Source: Tanypteryx hageni | Lineage: Eukaryota; Arthropoda; Insecta; Odonata; Petaluridae | Assembly (NCBI GenBank): GCA_028673005.1 | Contig: CM054118.1 | Location: forward strand, 5,234,410 to 5,298,409 | DNA length: 64,000 bases | Direction of reading: 5' to 3' | Shown here: piece by piece, positions 53,481 through 63,778 of the stretch | How positions within the stretch are numbered: the stretch's first letter is position 1 | Layout: each line of letters opens with the position of its first letter | The notes under the pieces: generated by a model | Told to the model about the DNA's origin: nothing | What the model saw: only the letters and a program-made list of their open reading frames with translations | The model's database searches: none | Position numbers and translations under genes: made by a program

Positions 53481-54047
53481 CTGTAAAAGACAAAACGACG
53501 AAAAATAAGCATGAACACCCAATATCAATTATAAACAGCTGCTTCTTAGGTAGCATATAGGAGGATATATATGTTAAGGTACATCTAAAAGAGTAACAGA
53601 TCTAAAATTTGACATGATGATAGGTTGTTCAGATACAACCGACAGAAAAATCCAAAATTTTCATTTTTTGGGTGGTTTTTCCAACCCCATTATTTCATTT
53701 CTACCCCATAAGAAAAACATGGAAATTGGTGCAGAGCATTATAAAATCTAAAAAAATTAGTTAAAGATAGGAACTAGGGACAGGAAAATTTCAGAGTTAA
53801 AAGGATGAAGTTTATTTTATTCAAAGGATATTTTAAAATCTGTGTTGAAATGGCATACAATTTCACTTTTATCAGAAAAAGGGACATTTTTCCAAATGAA
53901 AAATATCAACTACCATGGCAATGGGTATAACACTTTTCAATGGGAATTGATGATCTTTATCGTAATAACATTGATTATATATTATAATCCCAGCGATTTA
54001 AAACTAGGATTTTAAGTTATGATGCTGTCATAAAACCCAACACACGA
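53481..54047 (-). other. Intron sequence upstream of the ACOT9-like penultimate exon
   Basis: No further coding block recognised; AT-rich. Confidence 0.4.
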
Positions 54048-54310
54048 AGCCAGTGGTGTAGTGGTTAGGATGCTGGCTGCTACTCGCCTGCTGCTAGAAA
54101 AGACAGCGGGCATGAATCCTGCACAAGTAGGGTTTTTTCCGAGGTTGCCCGGCCCCCTGTTTGTGTGGTTTGAGGAGACTGCACAAATTCAGCATTCCGT
54201 CCTTCGGAAGGGACGTTAAGCAGTTAGCCCCCTTGGAGCTTTTCATAAAGAGGAAACTAATGTCGGCACTAGATTTTCCTCCTTCCTTCTGTGTGTACAA
54301 ATGTCCATTT
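54048..54310 (+). mobile_element. tRNA-derived SINE (family 2), copy 2
   Basis: Same body as the copy at 22,773: TTTGAGGAGACTGCACAAAT, CCGTCCTTCGGAAGGGACGT, TAAGCAGTTAGCCCCCTTGG and TAATGTCGGCACTAG. The A-box-like head is GTGGTGTAGTGGTTAGGATG. Confidence 0.8.
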
Positions 54311-54508
54311 AATGACAGTGCAAAATGACCACAGTCATTGACACACTTAAAACATCAACTACCCAACACACGAAATTTGGAGACCATGTTTCTTTATCTG
54401 CGAAAGGTGATCTTGTTGTATGGTATCTATGAAACACTTGCAAGCACCAACAACTAGTATTAAAAATAAATAACATTAATACAGCACAAAGTAAACCGCT
54501 AATGAAAA

Positions 54509-54549
54509 TTTACTGATGACGAGAGTTTGGCTCTTGAAACGTGTTTAGA
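54509..54549 (+). ncRNA. Hammerhead ribozyme-like motif, isolated
   Basis: Core CUGAUGA (54,513-54,519), extra C, stem II GAGAG/CUCUU with loop UUUGG, GAAA (54,536-54,539), a one-pair stem III (C-G) around GU, then UU. Stem I UUUA/UAGA has four pairs, one a wobble. The core is intact but the stems are weak. No Penelope coding sequence adjoins it, so it is probably a relic. Confidence 0.5.
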
Positions 54550-55026
54550 CATTTAAAAAACATGCAATATTTAGAGTAATTGCTGCTCTGTTGTTTTTTA
54601 TTATTTAATTTAATTTTTAAGTCTTGTTTTCATATTTTCCTGGATTTTTATTTTTCAATCGTGTTTCAGTTGCATGTTTGTGTCTGCATCCATAAGCTGT
54701 GTTGTGGTCAGGATGCGCTTGACTTTTGTGTTGGAAGTGGGCTCCTTCCTTGAAAACTGTGAGTATTAATTTCTTCCCATTATTTTTATTCAACCTTCCT
54801 TTTATTTTTTCTTCTCCCTCTACCTTTAGGTTAGATGGAAGAAGAGACTGCTAGTAAGCAGTCTCAATCTCACCCAAATAAAGATGCATATCTATCTATC
54901 TACCTAACTTTTTGCGATACTCTATTTATAATATTAGAGCATAGGACTTGTTTCCATTCTTTTTATTTATACTTGTGATTAATCATTATAAATAGCTGCT
55001 TCTTAAATATATAGGATATATCATAT
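54550..55026. other. Intergenic DNA, no gene recognised
   Basis: Contains a short TATC run near 54,890-54,900. Confidence 0.4.
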
Positions 55027-55048
55027 ATCAAATATATATATATATATA
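55027..55048. repeat. (AT)n tract at the 3' junction of LINE copy D
   Basis: An AT dinucleotide run directly beside the LINE 3' end. Confidence 0.85.
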
Positions 55049-55049
55049 T

Positions 55050-56169
55050 TCATCATAGGTAGTCTGTCCGTAGACAGGTCCGTGATTATTCATGGTTAAA
55101 CCTGGTTCTCCATATACTCCTATTTTCCGCTGTCCTCTTCATATCTTGATAACTCTCTTTCCCTTTCAAATCGTCTATCAGCTGAAACCTTTTCCTACCT
55201 CTTTCCCTTTTTCCATCTAGTTTTCCTTCTAACACGTCTTTAATCATACTCTCTCTCTCCTCAGGTAATTTCCAACCCAGTTTGCCTTCCTCTTTCTAAT
55301 AGTCTGCATAATCATTAGCTTCTCTCCTATCTTTCGTAGCACTTCATCGTTTTTCATCCTATCTGTCCATTTTATCTTCAGCATTCTCCTCCAAGTCCAC
55401 ATTTCAAAGCTTTCCAAGTATTTGATGTCATTTTTCCTTAGCGTCCATGTTTCTGCCCCATACAATGCTATACTCCATACGTAGCATTTTATCAACTTCT
55501 TGCGGATATCTTCCCTTATATTCCCTGTAAGTAGTTGTTTCTTTCTCCTGAAAGCCGCTTTTGCTTTTCCTATTCTAGTTTTGATCTCATCCGTACATTT
55601 TGCCTCTCGTGTTATGATACTTCCAAGGTATTTATATTCTGAAACTTGTTCTAATGGCTTTCCCCCAATAGTTATGTTCAGATTCTCTTCTTTACCCGAT
55701 ATTCGAATGACCTTGGATTTTTCTGTATTTATTTCCATACCGTATTTTCTACCTGTTATCACTAGTCTATTTATCATTTTTTGTAGCTCCTCTTCCTTTC
55801 TTGCTAGAAGTACTTGATCATCTGCGTATTTTACTGTTCTTATAATCCTTCCTCCAATTTTGAAATCCCCTGTGCCTTCTAAAGCTTCTTGCATTAGACT
55901 TTCTCCATATATATTGAATAGGGTTGGCGATAGGCAGCAGCCTTGTCTTACTCCTCTACCGATATTTATTCCGCAGGTGTCCACATTCTCAAACCTGACC
56001 TTTACAACTTGATTCTCATATAGATTCCTAATCAGTCTCCTGTCTTTCCAGTCTACACCTATATCCTTTAATATCTTCATCAACTTTACCCAATTTACTC
56101 TATCAAAGGCCTTCTGCCAGTCTACGAAACATGCGCAGATATCTTGACTGTATTCTATTGCCCTTTCTG

Positions 56170-56171
<2 letters not shown>
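55050..56171 (-). mobile_element. LINE copy D, 5'-truncated, inserted in an (AT)n tract
   Basis: The 3' end is at 55,050 (CATCATAGGTAGTCTG on +) and the 5' truncation is in TTTCTGATATATAT at about 56,171. Both flanks are AT microsatellite, so the target duplication cannot be separated from the repeat. It is the least damaged reverse-transcriptase frame of the four copies. Confidence 0.9.
55244..56171 (-). pseudogene. LINE reverse transcriptase, palm to C-terminal domain, one late frameshift
   Basis: Open from the truncation point through FVDWQKAFDRVNW, RQGCCLSPTLFNIYGESLMQ, KYADDQVLLARKEEE, YKYLGSIITREAK, YGAETWTLRKNDI and RRMLKIKW to KANWVGNYLRRE. An extra CT in a CTCTCT run near 55,252 shifts the frame before the last 50 or so residues (IKDVLEGKLDGKRERGR). 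The endonuclease and RT N-terminus are missing. The open frame continues upstream to 56,248, but that part is flanking microsatellite. Confidence 0.88.
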
Positions 56172-56209
<38 letters not shown>

Positions 56210-56212
56210 TAG
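56172..56212. repeat. (AT)n(GT)n microsatellite
   Basis: An AT run followed by about 15 GT units next to the 5' end of LINE copy D. Confidence 0.95.
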
Positions 56213-56487
56213 GAAGCCTGGTTTCCTGGATGATTGATAACTGATCAAAATGTTTTCCCACTTCCCGACGTGTTAGACTTGAAATTTTACATGAATGTAG
56301 CTTTTGGGTCACATATAACAGGAAAAATCAAAAAAACCGAAAATTTTTAGTTTAAGCCCCCCCAAAACATATTGGAAAATAAAACAAAATGGAAAAGTAT
56401 ACTCCATGAATGGAATACACGGAGATTTTAAAGGCGTTCTTAATGGGAAATACGTATGGAACAGTATCGAAAGATTAGGTGATTCTC

Positions 56488-56860
56488 GAATTTTTATCCC
56501 CGAAACTATAGCCTCGGGGACTATATTGTAGTAAATGTTGATCTCTATCAAAATAAATTTTTTAATCTATACCTCACGGATCATATAAGAGAATGGGATA
56601 GAAAAACATGGATTTTAGTTGTTGTCCGATATAACTGCCTTAGAGATCGATGTAAACAAAATATGCGATGTTTTTCACGGGATTTTCTTGAATTTTTATC
56701 TCTGAAACTATAACTTATGTGGCCTTGCGGACTTTCTTGTAGTAAATGTCATTCTCTATCTGAATAGTTTTTTTAATTTATACCTTACAGATCATATAAG
56801 AGCTAGGGAGATAAAAGTTTGATATTTCATTGTTGCTTGATGGATGCCATTTAATGAGAT
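56488..56860. repeat. Diverged tandem duplication, period about 202 bp
   Basis: GAATTTTTATC occurs at 56,488 and 56,690. Both units continue through GAAACTATA, TGTAGTAAATGT, CTCTATC, TTTTTTAAT, TATACCT and GATCATATAAGAG. It is followed at about 56,985 by TCCGTCCAGTGGTTTAGGAG, a phrase seen in several insect repeat families. Confidence 0.65.
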
Positions 56861-58478
56861 ACGAGTATAATTTTATTGAAGTAATTATGTAAAGTGGAAG
56901 TTCTAATTGACGGATTCAGTTGAAAATCACAATTGGGCGATTAATTTTAATAAAGATCACTCATACTTAATTAAAATCCGTCCAGTGGTTTAGGAGATGA
57001 AAGTTACGACGGACGGATGGATCATACATGCCCATAAGGTGTTCCGCTATTACCACTTCGCTGGCAAAGAATGCCTAAATGCCTCATAACTTTTGAACTG
57101 CCCAACCTATTTTGCTGCGGTTTTCTTCATTTTGTAGAGAATAAGAAACTAAAAAAACACCTGTGTATGGTGCTATTTCTCACCGTTCTCCAGATATTTT
57201 AATCCAACGTTCAAAAAAAACAAGGCGGTTTAAAAAAATTCCTGGAAAATCAGATTTAACCAGTCTACTGGGTATGCCGTATATATTCGTCATGGCTCTT
57301 CTCACCCATGGTAGGTATGCCATATATATATTCATCATACGATTTTCTCACACAAATGCTATGGGTATGCCGAAATAGTTCGTCATGTGGCTTGTATATC
57401 ACGTTGCGATATCCTCGTAGTTTACTTTCCCGTTAATAGATGAGGTATACCTCCTCATGTCGAAAAAATATAAGGGTCTTACGGAAGGCCTGCATCTGTC
57501 ATGTGGGGTTGCCTATTATTGCCCCTACGTAGGTGAAAAAGAGAATTTTTAATTTTTTTCGCGCACACATGTTTACGGTCAGGTTCGCATTCCCTTTACC
57601 TCCTGTGGGGTCCCGAAAGTTATAAAACCTCCTCCAAGTATCAGTTAACGTTATAATTTGAAAAACAGATGTTAAAAGAAAAGTAAAATCAATCTTAGTA
57701 CAAAAATAGAATCAGTGTTCTGTTGAATATTGAGAGGCTGTTTTACTTGAAGCATGTGCGTCACAGTTATTACGAAGGGTGAATTTCATTTTACATAGTA
57801 ATATAGTGGTTGAGACTGATATTTTGGACGCTGCAATATGTTGCTCCAGTGAATATATATGTTTCCCATTTATTTAAGATTTCATCATTTTATTTTATTG
57901 AACAACAAGTGCTTATTTGCGGTTTTTATAAATTTGTTTGATTTTTAGCCTTTTGAAATTGTTTATTTCATCAATTTTAATATGATTTATAGCAGTAAAA
58001 CATATTTCATGACTAGAAGATTTCATCCAGATATTTTTGTTAATTTATAAAGAAAAATTACTTTTCTGTTATGTTTATAATTTTGGCATGCAATTCATCA
58101 TTAATTATTATTTATTTCAATATATTAATAAATATATAGTAAAATCCTTAATTATTGTCACGAATTAAAAAACCTCCTCAATCGAAGAAAAAGTCCCCAC
58201 CAGCTGTGCATCCAGGCAAACTTAAATCCCCAGATGACTGGTTAAGGAATTTTTATGCAAAACTTAGTTTTTATTGATCCTTAATCATTTCTCTAATTCT
58301 CTATCCCCAAAAGTTTTTATGCAACAATTGAATTATCGGGCTGAGCATTGCTGCTGCCAGAGCCTGCTTCTCCTCCTCTTCTACACCCTCCTCCACTTGC
58401 CGCTAATCCACCCCCTCCCTCAACTCATTGCTGCTACTCTATTCCTCCTACTGGCAGCCTGTAACAACTTGTCATCCA
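56861..58478. other. Intergenic DNA, no gene recognised
   Basis: No exon, element end or RNA pattern that I can support. Confidence 0.4.
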
Positions 58479-58570
58479 CATGCTTTTATAACAGTAGATG
58501 GTAGCTCGTAATCACTTTGGCTCCAAGTTGAACAGTTGTATAAAACTCCTTAAGCCAAAAAAAATTGTAG

Positions 58571-58621
58571 GGTAAGCCCTATGCATTTCGCCCACTAAGT
58601 GGGCATCTTCAGGGGAGAACC
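58571..58621 (-). ncRNA. Hammerhead ribozyme motif, PLE-2 left arm
   Basis: Mirror copy of the motif at 60,019-60,069, with the same core and stems on the - strand. Confidence 0.8.
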
Positions 58622-58720
58622 TGCCTTGGCAGTGAACAAGGTTCAACTGCGACAAAGTTAGAGGAGAGGTTTAAAACGAAGAACGAAAAAACGAAAAACA
58701 AATGAGGGACGAAAAGAATT

Positions 58721-59230
58721 TTATGCGTCAAGTTCGGTCAATTTGTATAGAGTTTTGTTAAAATCAGTATCTGTGTTCATAACATTGTATCTGTTTTTAT
58801 AGATATGAAGATTTTCTAACGAGTTAAGTGAATGATTGGCTGAAGTTAACAATGTTAAGTCCTCTATGTGTATACTATGTCCAGTTTCGAGGATATGAGT
58901 GGCTACACTTGATTTCTCAAACCGATTGTGTTTGTAATGGGCTAAGTGTTCTTTAAATCGTGTTATTAGTTTACGTCTAGTTTGTCCTATGTACATTAAA
59001 TTGCAATGTGAACATTGTATTTTATAAATTCCGGACTTGTTCAAATTCTCCGTTCTGTCCTTAGTGCTATCTAGTAAATTTTTCAAACTATGTGGGTTCG
59101 TGTATGTTATTGTGCAATTCTTATGTTTGAAAATTTTATTCAAGCCTCTGTTTAATATGGGACAATACGGTAGTTTTATATATTTGTTGGCTTTATTGTT
59201 GTCAAGTTTGAAAGTGGTGGAGTTGGACAA
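58721..59230 (-). CDS. GIY-YIG endonuclease domain of Penelope-like element (left arm)
   Basis: 169 codons, identical in translation to the right-arm frame, facing away from it. GIY is at residues 67-69 and YIG at 80-82. Cys73 and Cys76 between them are the first pair of the zinc-binding motif typical of the Penelope nuclease. RRKLITRFKEHL follows, with the expected arginine, and THILETGH supplies histidines. Glu139 (SLEN) fits the catalytic glutamate. The open frame extends upstream (AKKLGFDPNLINKLIRKHNL) into the palindrome centre, where the missing reverse transcriptase would be. The true start is therefore unknown and this is a C-terminal fragment. Confidence 0.85.
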   Translation of the reverse strand: MSNSTTFKLDNNKANKYIKLPYCPILNRGLNKIFKHKNCTITYTNPHSLKNLLDSTKDRTENLNKSGIYKIQCSHCNLMYIGQTRRKLITRFKEHLAHYKHNRFEKSSVATHILETGHSIHIEDLTLLTSANHSLNSLENLHIYKNRYNVMNTDTDFNKTLYKLTELDA

Positions 59231-59409
59231 CGTTTTTTTAAGATTGTGTTTCCTTATTAATTTATTGATTAAATTGGGATCAAAACCAAGTTTCTTAGCA
59301 GTTATTTTTATATGTTTGAGGTATACATATAAAACTAACTGCTAAGAAACTTGGTTTTGATCCCAATTTAATCAATAAATTAATAAGGAAACACAATCTT
59401 AAAAAAACG

Positions 59410-59919
59410 TTGTCCAACTCCACCACTTTCAAACTTGACAACAATAAAGCCAACAAATATATAAAACTACCGTATTGTCCCATATTAAACAGAGGCTTGA
59501 ATAAAATTTTCAAACATAAGAATTGCACAATAACATACACGAACCCACATAGTTTGAAAAATTTACTAGATAGCACTAAGGACAGAACGGAGAATTTGAA
59601 CAAGTCCGGAATTTATAAAATACAATGTTCACATTGCAATTTAATGTACATAGGACAAACTAGACGTAAACTAATAACACGATTTAAAGAACACTTAGCC
59701 CATTACAAACACAATCGGTTTGAGAAATCAAGTGTAGCCACTCATATCCTCGAAACTGGACATAGTATACACATAGAGGACTTAACATTGTTAACTTCAG
59801 CCAATCATTCACTTAACTCGTTAGAAAATCTTCATATCTATAAAAACAGATACAATGTTATGAACACAGATACTGATTTTAACAAAACTCTATACAAATT
59901 GACCGAACTTGACGCATAA
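59410..59919 (+). CDS. GIY-YIG endonuclease domain of Penelope-like element (right arm)
   Basis: Identical in all 169 residues to the left-arm frame (58,721-59,230). It is open from the palindrome centre at about 59,331. It ends in LYKLTELDA followed by TAA, and the hammerhead motif lies 100 bp downstream. The position starting at 59,410 is a TTG, not a genuine initiation site. If transcribed from either side, the two arms would form one long hairpin RNA. Confidence 0.85.
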   Translation: MSNSTTFKLDNNKANKYIKLPYCPILNRGLNKIFKHKNCTITYTNPHSLKNLLDSTKDRTENLNKSGIYKIQCSHCNLMYIGQTRRKLITRFKEHLAHYKHNRFEKSSVATHILETGHSIHIEDLTLLTSANHSLNSLENLHIYKNRYNVMNTDTDFNKTLYKLTELDA

Positions 59920-60018
59920 AATTCTTTTCGTCCCTCATTTGTTTTTCGTTTTTTCGTTCTTCGTTTTAAACCTCTCCTCTAACTTTGTCGCAGTTGAACC
60001 TTGTTCACTGCCAAGGCA

Positions 60019-60069
60019 GGTTCTCCCCTGAAGATGCCCACTTAGTGGGCGAAATGCATAGGGCTTACC
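60019..60069 (+). ncRNA. Hammerhead ribozyme motif, PLE-2 right arm
   Basis: Stem I CCC/GGG plus GGU/ACC across a UCU/CUU internal loop (60,019-60,027 with 60,061-60,069). Core CUGAAGA is at 60,028-60,034, with an extra U. Stem II GCCCAC/GUGGGC has six perfect pairs and loop UUA. GAAA is at 60,051-60,054, stem III UGCA is self-complementary, then UA, with cleavage predicted after 60,060. Confidence 0.8.
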
Positions 60070-60122
60070 CTACAATTTTTTTTGGCTTAAGGAGTTTTAT
60101 ACAACTGTTCATGCTTTTATAA

Positions 60123-61711
60123 AGTGAACATCATTCCTTTTCCATGTCTGCCATGAATGTTTTAAATGGGTTTTCAGAACTTTTCCACCCCCTCTTACTA
60201 AAACAGCCATTTAAACAGCCCTTTTTACCACTATACATTCAAAAGTCATTTTCAAGGCTATCAGTGCCACAGTCACATATACTTCCAAATGGCCTTTATC
60301 ATGCTGCTAATGTTGTGTATTTTGGGCTGTTACGATAATCTGCAATAAATTTCATTCTTTTACATTAACTATGAACAGAGGTGCTATTTAAGAAAAAAAT
60401 TTTGATCATCAGCATTAATCAAACTGATCCCCTGCTAAATGCAGCATGATGTCACTAAGCTATTTTTGGAGGATATCTTTTATCCTTTGCACCTCAGGCT
60501 AAAATCTAAACTATAACGTCTGCCAAGAGAAACACTCTTAACATTCCGGGGGTTGGGCCCCGAAGCAGCTTGGGGCAGAGCCTAGTAGGATATATATATA
60601 GGATATATTATACGAGTTGTCAATGCTTGCATACTGCAAGTGATAAAACATCACCATATAACAAGATATAAACTCTTAAATAAACCAACATGATCTCTGG
60701 GACAACAGCATTTCAGCCACGTGGAGCCTATATGTATTAGATAACACATTCCATGCGTTCTATTGCTCGTCTCACGAAGTCCGTGCAGTACAGGCTCTTA
60801 TGGGAGATCTTCCCTCTCTCTCTTTCCCATGTATTCTTCCCTATACATCTCTCTCTCTATAAAGCTAGCCTCGCAGCAGCCCCTATCAATTCGTCGATCC
60901 GAGTATTAAGATTAAAAATCACATTAAAATACTAAATATTGCTTTGTTTTCGTTCTTTTTAAGATTATTTTTTTTATTTCGCAGAGAAAATATATTGTTT
61001 TATCGTACTGAACAATAATCACAATTTTAAACTGAAGGAAATCACTCAAAGTTCGTAATAACAAAATAATCTTCGCTGTTTCGGCAGTGAAAACTTCCAA
61101 AATACTAAAACTGCGATATCTCTTCCCCTTTATGCCCAATGTCAACCAAATTTTTCGTGTTACTTGCCATATGGTTCTAATGGCAGAAAGCTGTTTTATA
61201 AGTGATATATGTTTCAATTTTACACTTTTAAAAATTAAAAATCATCGCCATCACTCGAAAATTTCGAAATATGACACGATATTTTCAGTCTCTGGCTAAC
61301 TTACGTTCTATGATATTAAGATGGTACAATGAGCGAATGAAATGATCAGCGATGTTGAAATATTTATTCGGTTTTTATTTTGAGACGATATGTTTGCCTG
61401 AAAATGGCTTTAATATCCGAGAAAATCTCGCGAGAACCCGGCGGGCGGCACAACGCAAACAGACTACATCTGATGTCAATGCGCGAAAATATGATAGCAT
61501 TTTTCTATTCACCTCAATAACCGTTGAATTATTTGAGATAATGTGAGGTAAACTGTGAAATTGCTGATATTATAAATGCGAATGTAGCAAGATAAATCAC
61601 TCATTTGCGGGTAGGTATAGATATTCCACGCTCGTACGAGCAACATTCAGAAGAAACGTTAAAAATGAAATGTTCATAAAGTTTTAAAATATTAAGTTGC
61701 TTTAGGTTTAC
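60123..61711. other. Intergenic DNA, no gene recognised
   Basis: AT-rich. No coding block of ACOT9 or any other recognised family on either strand. Confidence 0.4.
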
Positions 61712-61788
61712 AGAAACATCATTGGGGATGATAGCCTGACTAATAATTTGCAGCATTAAGATCTGGAGCTATTGTTTTAAAACAGCTC

Positions 61789-62012
61789 GACAAGGGAATG
61801 CACTTTCCTCCGTGTTTCTATCAACGCTGAATTAACTCCCTGGCATAGTACTTTTATCGGGAATTTCTAAGCACAACTTCCTATATATTTCGGTGAGATT
61901 CGTAGGACGAAAAATGTTTTTACTCGGAAACTTTTTTTTCCGATCTGAATATAATTTGCACAGACACATACGTAAGAAACATCATTGAGAATGAAAGCCT
62001 GACTCATTAAGA
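61789..62012. repeat. Left terminal inverted repeat of the IS630-like element
   Basis: Matches the reverse complement of 63,779-64,000. A diverged direct copy of its inner end (AGAAACATCATTGRGRATGA and AGCCTGACT) also occurs outside it at about 61,717-61,748, so the repeat may be longer or contain internal direct repeats. Confidence 0.8.
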
Positions 62013-62029
62013 TGCGCGAAATTATGAAA

Positions 62030-62265
62030 GCACAAAATAGGTAATCCCGTATTGTTGCAGGAATATGCCATATTTTGAACATAGTACCTTTCTTTTACTA
62101 CCTATTCTTATGCATTGTTTATACTTAATAAATGAGCAATTGCTGCATGCACAAAATAATCACGTATTGCTGCAAGAATTTGCCATATTTTGATCATATT
62201 AACTTTTTTTACTATTCTTATGCATTGTTTTCACTTAAATAAATGAGCTATTATTACTTGAAAAA
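62030..62265. repeat. Two tandem units of about 119 bp inside the IS630-like element
   Basis: GCACAAAATAGGTAATCCCG at 62,030 and GCACAAAATAATCACG at 62,149 begin two diverged units. Both continue with GCCATATTTTGA, TATTCTTATGCATTGTTT and AATAAATGAGC. They lie just inside the left inverted repeat. Confidence 0.75.
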
Positions 62266-62297
62266 GCAGAGGGGGGACCTTGGTCCACTACATACCT

Positions 62298-63753
62298 TTA
62301 TTCAGAACTATCATCACTCAGTGGTCCCACTCCTTTCATAATGCCGCTGTACGATGGTCCTTCTTCAACATGCATTGGCTCCTCTGTAGGGGACGGAGAG
62401 TCTTGCGATAATGATGACGAGGACGACGAGGAGAGGCGAATAATTAATTCATCTACGTCATCTTGCAATACATCTGCTTTCCATAGGTCTTCCTTAACTT
62501 GCATTGTATGCTTCACGTACCCTCTCCAGTTCTCAGTTTTCACATTTTCGTATGCCCATTTAATTAATTGTCTCATATCCGAAGTCTTAAATGATGCATC
62601 ATTATTCATTTTTACGTGATGCTTCACTTGCGCCCACACCATTTCGATGGGATTTAATTCGCAATGGTACGGTGGTAATCAAAATACTTCCCGACCCATT
62701 GCTTTCGCCATCTCGTCTATCTTGTATTTTTCAAATTTATCCTTCACTTCTGATACCATAAAAAGTAGCTGCCTCTTGAGAAACGATTCTTCCACTCGAA
62801 TACCTTTATCCACCAACCAGGCTGCAATGTCACTTTTTCGCCAAGTAGTGTTCGGTATCGCTTCGCATTTTCTTGAGTGATATGAAGCGTTGTCCATAAC
62901 AATAATGGCCCCTTCCGCGGTATTTGGCAGCAACTTCTGCTCAAACCACTCTTCGTAGGTTTCACCATCCATCTCATCGTGACAATCTGCAGTATTTTTT
63001 TTACATAAAAATGTGAGTTCCGCGTCTTTCACGAAGCCGTTCTCATTTCCGGCATGCACCAATGCAAATCAAGGCCCGCGACTCGTCGACCCTTTAAGTC
63101 CTACGGTAACACCTTTCAAATATGCCTCCCGAGGGGTTCGTATCGTTGTGTCTTTCCATGCCTTACTGACGGTATGCCCAACATTAACCCACGACTCATC
63201 CGTGTACACAATTTCTCTCCCTTCTTCCCTGAATTTTTTAATCGAATATAAATATCGATGTCGCCACCGAAGTATGTCGTCACGTTCCATTAATAAGCTG
63301 TTTTTTCCTCTTCTTTCGTATTTAAAACCAATGTCTTTCAATATTCTATGCAGACTCGGCCTTGTGAAATTAGAGAGTGTCGTCTGCATTCAAAGCTGCC
63401 ATTATGGAGTTCAGGGTGGGCAGTATATTTCTAAAAAAGAAACTATGAACAACTCGACGAACACCTGATCGTACAACATCGTCGTAGGTGTAGCATAGTG
63501 AAGTACGGCGTGTTGTCGTAACTCTCCGTTTATTCTTTTTCGGCGTCTCAAAGGGCCCCTTTTGGCCTTCCTTTCTGATTTTGTAGACGGCCCGTTGTGA
63601 ACACCCAGTTGCTTTGCTCGTTTCCCGAACAGAATCGCTAACATTCATATTCTCGAGAAAGTAATTAAGCACGTTTAATATAATAGCTTTCTCTTTGCTC
63701 CGCAACCTACCTTTCGACTGCCTTTTCTTATGGCTATCATCCATGGTATACAA
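62298..63753 (-). pseudogene. DDE transposase (DDE_3/IS630-Tc1-mariner type), two breaks
   Basis: Order on the - strand: MYTMDDSHKKRQSKGRLRSK start, helix-turn-helix (ETSKATGCSQRAVYKIRKEG), then SLHRILKDIGFKYERRGKNS. The first catalytic block is IVYTDESWVNVGHT, the second IVMDNASYHSRK, and the third LPPYHCELNPIEMVWAQVKH. The tail is acidic and Ser-rich (SQDSPSPTEEPMHVEEG). A frameshift near 63,375 joins the first two segments, and a TGA near 62,680 lies just before LPPYHCELNPIE. The three catalytic residues (D, D, E) are all present, so the copy is young. The tail may be family-specific. Confidence 0.85.
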
Positions 63754-63778
63754 ATATTAAATTCTTAAATTAAAATCT

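Larger units (their letters stand above)
58531..59312 (-). repeat. PLE-2 left palindrome arm
   Basis: About 782 bp, reverse complement of 59,328-60,109. A mismatch is visible near 59,305 (GTTATTTTT versus GTTAGTTTT). Confidence 0.9.
58492..60109. mobile_element. Penelope-like element PLE-2: palindromic head-to-head pair with 13-bp target duplication
   Basis: CATGCTTTTATAA flanks the element at 58,479-58,491 and 60,110-60,122. Inside, arms 58,531-59,312 and 59,328-60,109 are reverse complements around a centre at about 59,320. A tail of 39 nt (58,492-58,530) lies between the left arm and its flank. Both arms carry the nuclease ORF and a hammerhead motif; there is no reverse transcriptase. The arm identity looks almost perfect, so the insertion is recent. 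Confidence 0.92.
59328..60109 (+). repeat. PLE-2 right palindrome arm
   Basis: Pairs with 58,531-59,312. The centre has ATATG on the left and CATAT on the right with about a dozen unpaired bases between. Confidence 0.9.
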
